Below, one piece after another: positions 7,797 through 16,144 of a stretch of 64,000 bases of DNA. The stretch comes from Kineothrix alysoides (lineage in GTDB: Bacteria > Bacillota > Clostridia > Lachnospirales > Lachnospiraceae), in contig NZ_JPNB01000001.1 in assembly GCF_000732725.1 (NCBI RefSeq), positions 1,674,001-1,738,000 of the forward strand. The letters are read 5' to 3'. Positions within the stretch are counted from its first letter, which is position 1; the number at the start of each line of letters is the position of its first letter. The notes below the pieces were generated by a model. It did not search any database, was not told the DNA's origin, and was given only the letters and a program-made list of their open reading frames with translations. The position numbers and the translations under genes are program-made.

Positions 7797-7833
7797 ATCC
7801 GTTCCTGCCCGTCCTAATTTCGGCCTGCCCGCT

Positions 7834-8598
7834 CTAAGTCTGCTCAAATAAATCGATGACCAGCTTCACTTCTCCGACACCGAGTCCTAATTCCTTCGCT
7901 ATCGCAGTTTGGGATTTTCCCTCCTTGTGCAGACCTAATATTTTTTCATTGCTATTTTTGCTCTTTTCCTCTGTGATTATAGGCTCAGGCTTAGCCGGCT
8001 CACTTTTCACTTCAGCCTCACCGCCTACAACCTTCGTTTTCACCGTGTCCGCAGCTTTGCGTCTGCCACCTTTTTTTACCGTCACTTTTTCCGGCGCAAT
8101 GGGTACAAATGCAACTTCTTCTTTAGCCGTTTTTGCCGCCACAGGCGCAACCCTTTTTTCTGTCTCTTTTTTTTCTTCTTCCGGCGATTCTGCCGCCTGC
8201 TTTATTTCCTTCGCCACTTTACCTGCTTCGCTTACCGTACTAACAAGATTTTCATGCTTATCATTCAGCATGTCATATAAGAAAATCACTTCATTATGAT
8301 TCTTGTTAATATTTTCCAAGACGAGATCCGAATATTCGTTGACTGCCATGATTTTCTCATTTGCCAGACGCTCCATGCTTCTCTCTGTCTTTTCCATGGA
8401 GTAAGTGACCGTCTCATCGACAATATCACCTATACGCTTCTTGGCCTCTTCTACTTCTTTTTCTACCAGTTCTTTTATTTGTCCTTTATCTATCTGCGGC
8501 CCCTTTTCCTCCGTTTTCCCCTTCCAAGCAGGTAAAACAAAGCTCAACACCAAAATAATGCCGCCAATAATAAGAAGAACAATTTCCGCTGTGTTCAT
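7834..8598 (-). CDS. DUF6115-like membrane-anchored coiled-coil protein (positional counterpart of SwrB)
   Basis: A 254-residue protein with an N-terminal membrane helix (EIVLLIIGGIILVLSFVLPA), a long charged coiled-coil region (about 35-135), a Lys/Glu/Pro-rich linker and a C-terminal helix-turn-helix-like segment (about 220-250, GKSQTAIAKELGLGVGEVKL). In Bacillus the gene between sigD and rpsB is swrB, also a membrane-anchored coiled-coil protein with a similar C-terminus that promotes flagellar assembly. The placement here (fliA - three genes - this gene - one gene - rpsB) is comparable, so a SwrB-like role is a reasonable guess, not a demonstrated homology. Confidence 0.65.
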   Translation of the reverse strand: MNTAEIVLLIIGGIILVLSFVLPAWKGKTEEKGPQIDKGQIKELVEKEVEEAKKRIGDIVDETVTYSMEKTERSMERLANEKIMAVNEYSDLVLENINKNHNEVIFLYDMLNDKHENLVSTVSEAGKVAKEIKQAAESPEEEKKETEKRVAPVAAKTAKEEVAFVPIAPEKVTVKKGGRRKAADTVKTKVVGGEAEVKSEPAKPEPIITEEKSKNSNEKILGLHKEGKSQTAIAKELGLGVGEVKLVIDLFEQT

Positions 8599-8611
8599 AG
8601 ATTGTCTTCTC

Positions 8612-8938
8612 CTAAATCTTTATATCAAACCGACTCATATTTTTAATCATAACCTTCCCGTCAGGACCGTCCTTCTTCTCTTCATCCTTTTTACGGTGCT
8701 GTCCTCCGTCGCCTGAATATTCGCCATTCCCCTTATCCTTGGCGTCAAAGCGCTTGTTTTGCTTTTCGGTATTCTCCCCTTGATGCACCTGCGTCATACG
8801 ATCATCCACGACTTTGCTGAATTGTTTCTGGAAATTGCTCTGATCGACCATTCCCTTATTGTCTTCATTTTGCTTTATCGTAGTATAATCCTGCGCACGT
8901 GTTATCTGTCCCTGCAACTCAACACGGCTAATCGACAT
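8612..8938 (-). CDS. Small hydrophilic protein of the fla/che operon, unknown function
   Basis: A 108-residue, highly charged protein with no membrane segment. The N-terminal half (SRVELQGQITRAQDY, FQKQFSKVVDDRMTQV) is likely helical; the C-terminal half is Lys/Asp/Gly rich and disordered. The ATG at 8938 has AAGGAGG at good spacing; the GTG at 8959 would contain that ribosome site. It sits 20 bases after fapA and 13 before the DUF6115-like gene. I recognise no named family. Confidence 0.6.
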   Translation of the reverse strand: MSISRVELQGQITRAQDYTTIKQNEDNKGMVDQSNFQKQFSKVVDDRMTQVHQGENTEKQNKRFDAKDKGNGEYSGDGGQHRKKDEEKKDGPDGKVMIKNMSRFDIKI

Positions 8939-8958
8939 CGTTATGACCTCCTTTTTCA

Positions 8959-10542
8959 CTAAAGTGCCGTCATTTTTACCTCGCCATCCATTTTAATGAA
9001 TTTGCAATACTGCATTTCACTCTTTATTATCATAGACAAATCACCAATACATACACGGGTTCCTCCGTATACCACGCCCGTCACATTGACACAGGCCCCT
9101 GACATATTGCCTATAAAATCCTGAAGCCCGTCCATTTCTGCCATCTTCTCTTCTATCTCTTTCGTCTTCTCCTTATTTAGGAAAATCAAAGACTTCATAT
9201 ATTGTATCTGTTCCGGAGACAGCTTTACCCCCTTCGCCAGCTTCTGCTGCGTGGATGTGAGGATTGGCTGAACCGATTTCACTACCTTTGTTGCCTCCAT
9301 GATTTCTTTCTGTAACTCTTGAATACGAGTCTTCGTAGTGGGATTCGCTCCTACCTCTACTATCGTATCCACACCCATAGGAGATCCTAAAGTCTTTACG
9401 GTTATCGTGTTCGTAGCGCAGACCCGGCCGCCTGTTATAAATCCACGTTTTCCGCTTACCGTCACCTCGGTTCCCGCCTGCACCGTACTGTGCAGAATAG
9501 ATTCCGACGACACATATCCGCCTGCTATCGCCGTAGTATTCTCCATGTACCTCGCAACGATGTTCCCCTGCGCCCGCAGTATTCCCCGATTCATGCCGTT
9601 CATACCTCTGGCTATGGTAATATTGCCGCCAGCCTCTAAGAAAGCACCCTCTACCACACCTTGAACCTCAATGTTTCCTTTTGATTTCACGGAGAAATTC
9701 GCGCATATATTTCCTCTGACCTGAACGCTCCCGTCATATTCGATATTTCCTGTGGCATTATCCACATTATCGACGGATAAAACATCAGAAACAAACACCT
9801 TCTCATCCACTAAAGTCACATGCCCGTCCACTTCAGAAATCATGGTGAGTTTGTCCTCGGAAAGAGTAACATTTCGGCTGTATTTCAACATCTTTTTCTT
9901 TACATCCCGTGGTTTCAGCCTCTCCCCCATCAGATTGGTGCCCGCCTCACCCACGTCTTCGGGAAACAGCCTGGCGATTACATCACCTTTATGACAATGA
10001 TTGATTGTATTCAAATTAAAAAAGTCCACACTTCCATCGTCTTTCAACGTGGGCTTTACTTTTAAGTCCGTATTAAAATAATATTCAATATAAGCGTCTG
10101 TTCCGTGACGAGGCTCTTTTCCTCTCGCTACGATGATATCTTCACAAAAACGTCTATTTTCAAAGTACTTGTCTATTTCCTCTTCCTGTATTCCAAATTT
10201 GATACCTTTAAAATTAAGATCATCGATAAATTCTCTCTTGGTCATCTTTCCGCCATTAACGGAGGGCGGATAAAAGCGAACGGTAGCAATCATCTTATCC
10301 TGACTCACCATCAACTTATAATTCTCGCGCTCTTCCAGACCCGTCACGTTATTAATAATTGCCGTATACGGCTCCGCTCTTCCCACAAGAGAATGCAGCG
10401 CCCGATTATCGTATGCGATGTTTCTGCTCGACAAGTATTCTACAATTTCGCTTAAATTGGCTGCCTCTCCACCATTTGTCGGCGGAAATACCTGCAATTT
10501 GGTTACACCATCTTCATAAATAAGTTGAAAATATCCATTCAT
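8959..10542 (-). CDS. fapA: FapA family protein (DUF342), flagellar assembly protein A
   Basis: A 527-residue DUF342/FapA protein. The N-terminal domain (to about residue 190) contains KMTKREFIDDLNFKGI, the middle is a right-handed beta-helix built from short Gly/Val repeats (IEVQGVVEGAFLEAGGNITI, VQAGTEVTVSGKRG), and a coiled coil near residues 405-465 precedes the end. Such proteins occur next to fliA in many Clostridia; their exact role in flagella or polar localisation is not settled. It directly follows fliA (15-base gap). Confidence 0.88.
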   Translation of the reverse strand: MNGYFQLIYEDGVTKLQVFPPTNGGEAANLSEIVEYLSSRNIAYDNRALHSLVGRAEPYTAIINNVTGLEERENYKLMVSQDKMIATVRFYPPSVNGGKMTKREFIDDLNFKGIKFGIQEEEIDKYFENRRFCEDIIVARGKEPRHGTDAYIEYYFNTDLKVKPTLKDDGSVDFFNLNTINHCHKGDVIARLFPEDVGEAGTNLMGERLKPRDVKKKMLKYSRNVTLSEDKLTMISEVDGHVTLVDEKVFVSDVLSVDNVDNATGNIEYDGSVQVRGNICANFSVKSKGNIEVQGVVEGAFLEAGGNITIARGMNGMNRGILRAQGNIVARYMENTTAIAGGYVSSESILHSTVQAGTEVTVSGKRGFITGGRVCATNTITVKTLGSPMGVDTIVEVGANPTTKTRIQELQKEIMEATKVVKSVQPILTSTQQKLAKGVKLSPEQIQYMKSLIFLNKEKTKEIEEKMAEMDGLQDFIGNMSGACVNVTGVVYGGTRVCIGDLSMIIKSEMQYCKFIKMDGEVKMTAL

Positions 10543-10557
10543 AATAAGCTAACCCCA

Positions 10558-11325
10558 CTAACTAATAGTCAATATACCTATGTAGTTCCCCATTTTTGTT
10601 TTCATTTTCTGCAAACCCCGCGTATGCAGTTGTGAAATCCTCGACTCCGACACTTCCAGTATACTGCTTATCTCCTTCAGCGTTAATTCCTCATAATAAT
10701 ATAATTCGATTACTCTGCGTTCCTTTTCCGTAAGCAGATCCAGCGCCTCTCCCAATACCTCTTTTAACTCCGTTTTTTCAACTACCTCTTCCGGACTGTC
10801 AAAATGTGAATTCTTATTATTTTCTGTAGGAACCTCACTTCCCTGCTCCATGAACTCGTTCAGAGACACCACATTCGTGATCTTCATCTGTGACTGCCAC
10901 TCTCCGTACTCCGCCTCGGAAATTCCAAGGGACACTGCAATTTCCCCCTCCGTCGCGTTTCTTCCGTGTATCGCTTCAATTTCTTTTATCGCAGTCTCTA
11001 CCTTCTTCTGGCGCTGTCTAATCGTTCTGGGAATCCAGTCCATCTTGCGTATCTGATCAAGAATCGCTCCCCGGATGCGCAGACTCGCATAAGTCTCAAA
11101 TTTGACCTCCTTCATGCTGTCAAACTTATCGATGGCATCTATCAATCCGAAAATACCGTAACCGACTAAGTCGTCGTATTCGACGTTATATCCCAAATAC
11201 ATGCTGAGTCTGCCGGCTACCAGCTTTACGAGCGGAGCGTATTCCAAGATGAGTTTTTCGCGTACTTCAGCTGACTTCCCTCTCCCGTATTCCTCCCACA
11301 ACTTTTTTCTGCCTGCTTCGTCCAT
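10558..11325 (-). CDS. fliA: RNA polymerase sigma-28 factor (FliA/SigD/WhiG family)
   Basis: Flagellar sigma factor, 255 residues. Region 2 (LVKLVAGRLSMYLGYNVEYD, FETYASLRIRGAILDQIR), region 3 (TEGEIAVSLGISEAEY) and region 4 (LTEKERRVIELYYYEELTLK, EVSESRISQLHTRGLQKM) are all present. It should direct late flagellar genes (flagellin, cap, chemoreceptors), which are not in this window. The anti-sigma factor flgM is also absent here. The gene is cotranscribed near the 3' end of the fla/che operon, as in Bacillus, so its level should depend on transcription through about 30 kb. Start ATG with GGAGGAG. Confidence 0.97.
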   Translation of the reverse strand: MDEAGRKKLWEEYGRGKSAEVREKLILEYAPLVKLVAGRLSMYLGYNVEYDDLVGYGIFGLIDAIDKFDSMKEVKFETYASLRIRGAILDQIRKMDWIPRTIRQRQKKVETAIKEIEAIHGRNATEGEIAVSLGISEAEYGEWQSQMKITNVVSLNEFMEQGSEVPTENNKNSHFDSPEEVVEKTELKEVLGEALDLLTEKERRVIELYYYEELTLKEISSILEVSESRISQLHTRGLQKMKTKMGNYIGILTIS

Positions 11326-11358
11326 ACTCTCCTCCAGTTGCCCTTAAGATTGTCTTCT

Positions 11359-11622
11359 CTATGAGTCCTCCTGACCTTCTTCCTCCGCTGCCGTTTCTCC
11401 TAACTGCTCCTGTGCTTCATCCGCCATCTCGGGCACCACATTCTGTTTATCGAAAACATCCAGCATCCATTTCAGTAAAGAACCTATTATGTAAAAAACG
11501 ACCAATACTCCAAGTAAGATGGAAAGCATAGTCTTGGTTTCATAGTGAAGCACCCACATAGTAATACTGGTTATCGCGCCTGCAAACAGCATTAAAAAAG
11601 GTGGTATCAATTTCCTTCTCAT
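11359..11622 (-). CDS. Small two-helix membrane protein of the fla/che operon
   Basis: An 87-residue protein with two hydrophobic helices (about 6-25 and 32-52, FLMLFAGAITSITMWVL and MLSILLGVLVVFYIIGSLL) and an acidic cytoplasmic-type tail (DEAQEQLGETAAEEEGQED). It lies between cheD and fliA with gaps of about 30 bases, and has a GAGGGG ribosome site. I recognise no characterised family; short membrane proteins in this slot are seen in related flagellar operons. Confidence 0.65.
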   Translation of the reverse strand: MRRKLIPPFLMLFAGAITSITMWVLHYETKTMLSILLGVLVVFYIIGSLLKWMLDVFDKQNVVPEMADEAQEQLGETAAEEEGQEDS

Positions 11623-11649
11623 TGCCGTTCCCCTCTTTTCTTCTGTTTC

Positions 11650-12135
11650 TTATATTACTCTCTGCTCCTTACCGACCGCACGAATTACAAAATCGCCCGT
11701 CTCAGGATAAAATATAACCGTCCTTCCGTAGCTGTCACCAGTATCCTGTGCCAAAACCGGTATTTTTAGCTCTGCCAGTTTTTTTTTCGTCGCTTCCACA
11801 TTTCTGTCTCCAATGCGTACCATATCTGATTTATTCTGAAAAGCAAACATCTGTGCTCCACCTGCAATTTTCGCTACAAGACGGGATTGATTTGCACCCT
11901 TTGCGATAATCTGACGTATCAGCTCGACAATTCCCGTATCCGCAAACTTAGGAACATTGCTGTTATTTTTTATCTGCGTGCTGTCCGGCAGCATGATATG
12001 CGCCAAACCGCCTACTTTAGTTATAGGGTCTCGAATTGCGATTCCAACACAAGACCCCAAACCTAAAGTTGTAACGGCATCCGGACTCACGCATATTTTA
12101 AGATCCGCCATTCCGACTTTTATTATTTCACTCAT
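11650..12135 (-). CDS. cheD: Chemoreceptor glutamine deamidase CheD
   Basis: CheD deamidates glutamines on chemoreceptors and is also a partner of CheC in the Bacillus-type adaptation system. The 161 residues contain the catalytic set in order: GLGSCVGI (Cys), GGLAHIMLP (His) and the following ADTG (Thr). The ATG at 12135 begins MSEIIKVGMADLKI; longer in-frame extensions overlap cheC and have no family similarity. It lies 43 bases after cheC, consistent with a CheC-CheD pair. Confidence 0.95.
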   Translation of the reverse strand: MSEIIKVGMADLKICVSPDAVTTLGLGSCVGIAIRDPITKVGGLAHIMLPDSTQIKNNSNVPKFADTGIVELIRQIIAKGANQSRLVAKIAGGAQMFAFQNKSDMVRIGDRNVEATKKKLAELKIPVLAQDTGDSYGRTVIFYPETGDFVIRAVGKEQRVI

Positions 12136-12178
12136 ATCTCTTCCGAGTCTCCTCTTTTTCTTTGGTACAAACTGTCTC

Positions 12179-12793
12179 TCACATAATCCCAAGAGAAGAC
12201 AATATCTTTCCGTAAGACTCCAAATCAGGAATAAGGATAAAATAACCATCCAACTGAATCTCATCAAAAAACTGCGTCTGTATTAATAGAATCTTATCTC
12301 CCAAAGTCCCGAATTCAATTGCAGGAACGCTCAAAATAGCACCGGCCATATCCACAGCCAATGATGGAATCGTAGGATAAATGCATAACCCCGTAAGCGA
12401 AGACAAAGAATTTAAGTAAGAGCCGGTAATGATATTTCCTACCTCCTGCAGGGCTGACATCTCCATCTCTGAAAATTCTTCACCTTCCAAGGTCATTCCC
12501 ATAAGCTTACTTACCAAATGCCTGGCGGACTCCTTCTCCAGCAAGAACATAATGCTTCCCGTAATATCTCCGTCTACGCCCAGATATATTCCTGCCATGA
12601 GCTGCTCCTCACCGCCCATAAGGGAAGCGACATCCTGAAATTCCAGAAGCCTGACCTGCGGCACCGACATGTCAACTTTACATTGCAACATCTGTGCCAA
12701 AGCAGTTGTGGCATTTCCTGCTCCGATATTTCCTAACTCCTTTAATACGTCGTAATACTCCTGAGACATAGTCTCCAAATCCAGATTAGCCAC
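12179..12793 (-). CDS. cheC: CheY-P phosphatase CheC
   Basis: CheC dephosphorylates CheY-P and is controlled by CheD. The 204-residue protein has both phosphatase helices with the E-x2-N pattern: LKELGNIGAGNATTAL near the N-terminus and LQEVGNIITGSYLNSL in the second half. The start chosen is the GTG at 12793, eight bases after AGGAGG and giving MANLDLETMSQEYYD; a longer reading to 12829 runs into cheW and crosses the ribosome site. It overlaps nothing after this correction (11-base gap to cheW). Confidence 0.94.
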   Translation of the reverse strand: MANLDLETMSQEYYDVLKELGNIGAGNATTALAQMLQCKVDMSVPQVRLLEFQDVASLMGGEEQLMAGIYLGVDGDITGSIMFLLEKESARHLVSKLMGMTLEGEEFSEMEMSALQEVGNIITGSYLNSLSSLTGLCIYPTIPSLAVDMAGAILSVPAIEFGTLGDKILLIQTQFFDEIQLDGYFILIPDLESYGKILSSLGIM

Positions 12794-12803
12794 AAGAAAC
12801 CTC

Positions 12804-13271
12804 CTATACGTTCTCTTTGTCCAATACAACCATGTTTAAATCAAGAAGGGAAATCAATCCGCCGTCTCCGTATTTTCCAATGGCAAAAATAAAGTTTTCC
12901 CGCTCTTCCTTACTGTCATATGCTACCTTTTCAATTTGAGAGTTATCCAATGTGACTACTTCCTTCACTTCATCCACAATGATTCCGATATTTCCCTGCT
13001 GTTCCAGCTTTAAAATAATGATTCTTGTAGCTTTTGAATATTCGTCCAGCTCCAAATCCATCTTTACGCGTATGCTCATAACCGGAATCACTTCGCCTCT
13101 AAGGTTAATAACGCCTCTCAAATATTCTTGTACCTTGGGAACTCTCGTAATATGCTGCATGCGCACAATATTGTCCACGTATTTAATATTTATGCCGTAC
13201 TGCTCTTCACCCAGTCTTACTACGATGAACTGAGTGGTCTCATTTTCTAAACCGACTTTTAATTCTTCCAT
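12804..13271 (-). CDS. cheW: Chemotaxis coupling protein CheW
   Basis: Adaptor linking chemoreceptors to CheA in the sensory array. The 155-residue single CheW domain shows the typical EEQYGINIKYVDNIV start, RVPKVQEYLRGVINLRGEVI and IIVDEVKEVV. It follows cheA by 13 bases and precedes cheC by 11. Its C-terminal LLDLNMVV corresponds to the last strand of the family. Confidence 0.96.
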   Translation of the reverse strand: MEELKVGLENETTQFIVVRLGEEQYGINIKYVDNIVRMQHITRVPKVQEYLRGVINLRGEVIPVMSIRVKMDLELDEYSKATRIIILKLEQQGNIGIIVDEVKEVVTLDNSQIEKVAYDSKEERENFIFAIGKYGDGGLISLLDLNMVVLDKENV

Positions 13272-13284
13272 TTGTTATTCCTCC

Positions 13285-15387
13285 TTAAAACAAGGCATTC
13301 GTATCGAGAATCAGTGCAACTTCACCGTCGCCCAAAATAGTGGCTCCGCTGATTACTTTACATTTTGTAATGTATCTGCCCAAAGACTTGATAACGATTT
13401 CCTGCTGTCCCATAAGTTCATCTACTACAAGGCCTGCCATCCGGCTGCCCTTCTTAACAATGACTACCGTCATGTTATCCTCAGGGCTTTTCTTGCTCGT
13501 AACATCGAGCACACCGCTCAGCCTGATAAGTGGAATAACGATTCCTCTCAAATGGATTACTTCTTTGTTCTGTACCGTCTTGATTTCGCTCGGTGAAATA
13601 TCCTCAATAGTCTGTATGGAGCCGAGGGAAACCGCATATTTCTCGCCGCCCACGTCTACCATCAACGCCTGAATAATAGCTAATGTCAGAGGAAGGCGAA
13701 TCGTCCATGTGCTTCCTATACCCGGCTTGCTCTTAACCTCTACTTCGCCGCTGAGAGCTTCAATCTTGGATTTTACAACATCCAGACCAACGCCTCTTCC
13801 CGATACGTCGGATACCACATCAGCGGTGGAGAATCCTGCATGGAACAGCAGGTTCATAATCTCCTGTTCAGACATGTTCTCACCCTGATCTACGGTGATA
13901 ATCCCCCTGCTTACAGCTTTATTCTTTACCATTTCAGTATTGATTCCGGCGCCGTCATCCCGCACCTCGATCACTACATTATTACCATCCTGATAAGCGT
14001 CTAAGAAAATAGAGCCTATCGCCGGCTTGCCGCTTTCCTTACGAATCTGGGCCGTTTCCAACCCGTGGTCCGCAGCGTTACGCAGTAAATGCATCAAAGG
14101 ATCGCCGATTTCGTCCACTACGGTACGGTCTAACTCCGTCTCCTCACCGGACATGTATAATTCCATCTTCTTATCCAATTTCTTCGACAAATCACGAATC
14201 ATCCTCGGGAACTTATTTACAACGCTCTCGATAGGAACCATTCTTACCTTCATAACGGATTCATGAAGATTTGTCGTTACGCTTTCCAAATATTCAATCT
14301 GCTCGTTGAAGCCGGAGCTGTTTCCCCGCTCTCCACCGGAGGCAGATACTAAGGAGTTCTTAGCTATGATAAGCTCGCTCACCAGGTTCATGAGCACGTC
14401 CAACTTTTCTATATCTACACGGACGGTCCTGTTTACTACGGGCTTCGATGCCTGAGTTTTCTTCTCCGCCGTTTTTGTACCGCCCGCCGTCTGCAGTACT
14501 GCTTGTCTTTCCGCAGAAACCGCTTCCATGCTTCCGTTTTTATCAGAAGCCATAGGCAGCTCCACGTCCATATTGTCACCGTCAGACACATATACCAATT
14601 TTTGTCTATCGACTACGGAACCCTGTACATCTTCAATCTCTGAAACATGCTTAACCGCATCCACTACCCTGCTGAGCGGGCTGTCTGAAATGAATACCAA
14701 GCTGAATTCAAGATCGAAACGCTCATCCTCGATGTCCTGAACCGGAGGATCTGATACAATAATTTCTCCCAGTGCTTCTAACGATTTAAATACAAGGAAT
14801 GCCCTCGCTGCCTTTAAAATACAAGTTTCTTGAACCTTTACGGTGATTCCGTACACATTCTTCCCTTGTCTAAGCGCCTCGTTCAATACGCGTTTCTGTG
14901 TCTCATCAAAAGTGATCTCGTGAACAACGACCTGCTTCGGCACGCTATCCCCGGAAACATCCTGATGCTTCTCCGCCTTGGGTGCAGCTTCGCTACCGCT
15001 TCCTTTGCTTTCCAACACTTCATTGAGAAGTTTGATAAGCGGCGCGTTGTCATTAGTACCCTCATCACCGGATGCCTGAATCGCATTCAAATATTCCTCC
15101 AGCGCGTCCAAACATTTGAAAAGGATATCGATCATATTCCCTTTCACCTTGATTGTGCCGTTGCGCACCTCTGAGAATACATTTTCCATATCATGAGTGA
15201 GCGCCTGCATTCTCTTATAGCCCATGGTCCCTGCCATACCCTTTAAGGAATGTGCCGCCCTGAATATTTCATTGATCGTATCCGAGTTCTCCGGATCCTG
15301 CTCAAGATTCAATATTTCAGTATTCAAGCTCTGTAAATGTTCTTTTGTTTCATCAAGGAAAATTTCGAGATATTGGCTTACGTCCAT
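13285..15387 (-). CDS. cheA: Chemotaxis histidine kinase CheA
   Basis: The 700-residue kinase has all five CheA domains: P1/Hpt with AAHSLKGMAG (phospho-acceptor His46), the P2 CheY-binding domain (about 170-255), P3 dimerisation (about 325-390), the P4 ATPase with the N box (LLRNAADHGLE), DDGAGI and GRGVGLDVV, and P5/CheW-like from about 560. It phosphorylates CheY. In most relatives it would also phosphorylate the CheB receiver, but the CheB encoded immediately upstream has lost that domain. It starts one base after the cheB stop codon. Confidence 0.97.
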   Translation of the reverse strand: MDVSQYLEIFLDETKEHLQSLNTEILNLEQDPENSDTINEIFRAAHSLKGMAGTMGYKRMQALTHDMENVFSEVRNGTIKVKGNMIDILFKCLDALEEYLNAIQASGDEGTNDNAPLIKLLNEVLESKGSGSEAAPKAEKHQDVSGDSVPKQVVVHEITFDETQKRVLNEALRQGKNVYGITVKVQETCILKAARAFLVFKSLEALGEIIVSDPPVQDIEDERFDLEFSLVFISDSPLSRVVDAVKHVSEIEDVQGSVVDRQKLVYVSDGDNMDVELPMASDKNGSMEAVSAERQAVLQTAGGTKTAEKKTQASKPVVNRTVRVDIEKLDVLMNLVSELIIAKNSLVSASGGERGNSSGFNEQIEYLESVTTNLHESVMKVRMVPIESVVNKFPRMIRDLSKKLDKKMELYMSGEETELDRTVVDEIGDPLMHLLRNAADHGLETAQIRKESGKPAIGSIFLDAYQDGNNVVIEVRDDGAGINTEMVKNKAVSRGIITVDQGENMSEQEIMNLLFHAGFSTADVVSDVSGRGVGLDVVKSKIEALSGEVEVKSKPGIGSTWTIRLPLTLAIIQALMVDVGGEKYAVSLGSIQTIEDISPSEIKTVQNKEVIHLRGIVIPLIRLSGVLDVTSKKSPEDNMTVVIVKKGSRMAGLVVDELMGQQEIVIKSLGRYITKCKVISGATILGDGEVALILDTNALF

Positions 15388-15388
15388 T

Positions 15389-16003
15389 TTACATTACCCC
15401 CACGTTCGTGATTATTTCCTGTGCAATGCGTTCAAGAGGAACTATTTGATTAGAAAGCCCGGCATTCACTATGTTCTTAGGCATTCCGTATACCGCACAG
15501 CTCTCTTCCTCCTGCGCAATGACATGTGTTTTCTTTTGTTTTTTCAGATAAGTGATTCCCTTTGTTCCATCAGCGCCCATCCCCGTCATAACTACGCATA
15601 CTATTTCGCCATACCGGCTTTCTGACAGAGATTCATACATATAGTTAGCACACGGCTTTACACCCTCCCTATTCGGTTCGTCGGTGTAATATACCACATG
15701 ACGGTTCCCCGAATAACGGATGTTCAGATGTTTTCCCCCTTTGGCAATATAAACACTTCCTGCCGTCAGCACATCTCCTTCTTTTGCTTCCTTTACGCTC
15801 AGTTCACTCAACGTGTTTAACCGTTCCGCCAAAGATGCCGTAAATCCCGGCGGCATATGCTGTACGATAACTATCGGAGCGTTCAACTTTGCCGGCAACT
15901 TGGTAATCACTGCCTGTAAAGCTTTCGGTCCGCCGGTAGAACTGGCAATCGCCACGACCTTACCGCCCGGCACCTGACTTATACTCATGTTCATAAGCTC
16001 CAC
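15389..16003 (-). CDS. cheB: CheB methylesterase domain only (receiver domain deleted)
   Basis: The protein is 204 residues and consists only of the CheB C-terminal methylesterase/deamidase domain: catalytic Ser in ASSTGGPKAL, His in IVIVQHMPPGF and Asp in VMTGMGADGTKG are all visible. Normal CheB is about 350 residues with an N-terminal receiver. Here the receiver is gone and an out-of-frame remnant lies at 15960-16103. In-frame codons upstream of the GTG read KAEPKRI, which looks like the old interdomain linker. Translation may start at GTG 16003, ATG 15994 or ATG 15988. The enzyme is probably uncoupled from CheA phosphorylation. Confidence 0.9.
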   Translation of the reverse strand: MELMNMSISQVPGGKVVAIASSTGGPKALQAVITKLPAKLNAPIVIVQHMPPGFTASLAERLNTLSELSVKEAKEGDVLTAGSVYIAKGGKHLNIRYSGNRHVVYYTDEPNREGVKPCANYMYESLSESRYGEIVCVVMTGMGADGTKGITYLKKQKKTHVIAQEEESCAVYGMPKNIVNAGLSNQIVPLERIAQEIITNVGVM

Positions 16004-16103
16004 TATCCTTTTCGGCTCTGCTTTTCACTTGGAATCTTTTACCTACATTGATTATATCACAGACCGCCCTTCTCATGAGTGCAAAGTCATTATCAATCAA
16101 CAT
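15960..16103 (-). pseudogene. Remnant of the CheB receiver domain N-terminus, out of frame with cheB
   Basis: A 47-codon frame starting at 16103 begins MLIDNDFALMRRAVCDIINV and continues GKRFQV. This matches the first 27 or so residues of CheB receivers (usual pattern: V-D-D-S-A-L-M-R-R-x-x-x-D-I-I-N then RF-V). The acidic pair is altered (N-D in place of D-D). After about codon 27 the similarity ends, and the frame runs 1 base out of register into the linker and methylesterase coding region, stopping at 15960. No ribosome site precedes it. Interpretation: an internal deletion removed most of the receiver and shifted the frame. Confidence 0.75.
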
Positions 16104-16144
16104 TTTTCGGTATTTTATGCCAAATTACAAAAAACTGCCCGAAT

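Noticed and set aside
12136-12267. N-terminal extension of CheD
   Set aside because: It overlaps cheC on the same strand and has no similarity to CheD; the start at 12135 fits the family.
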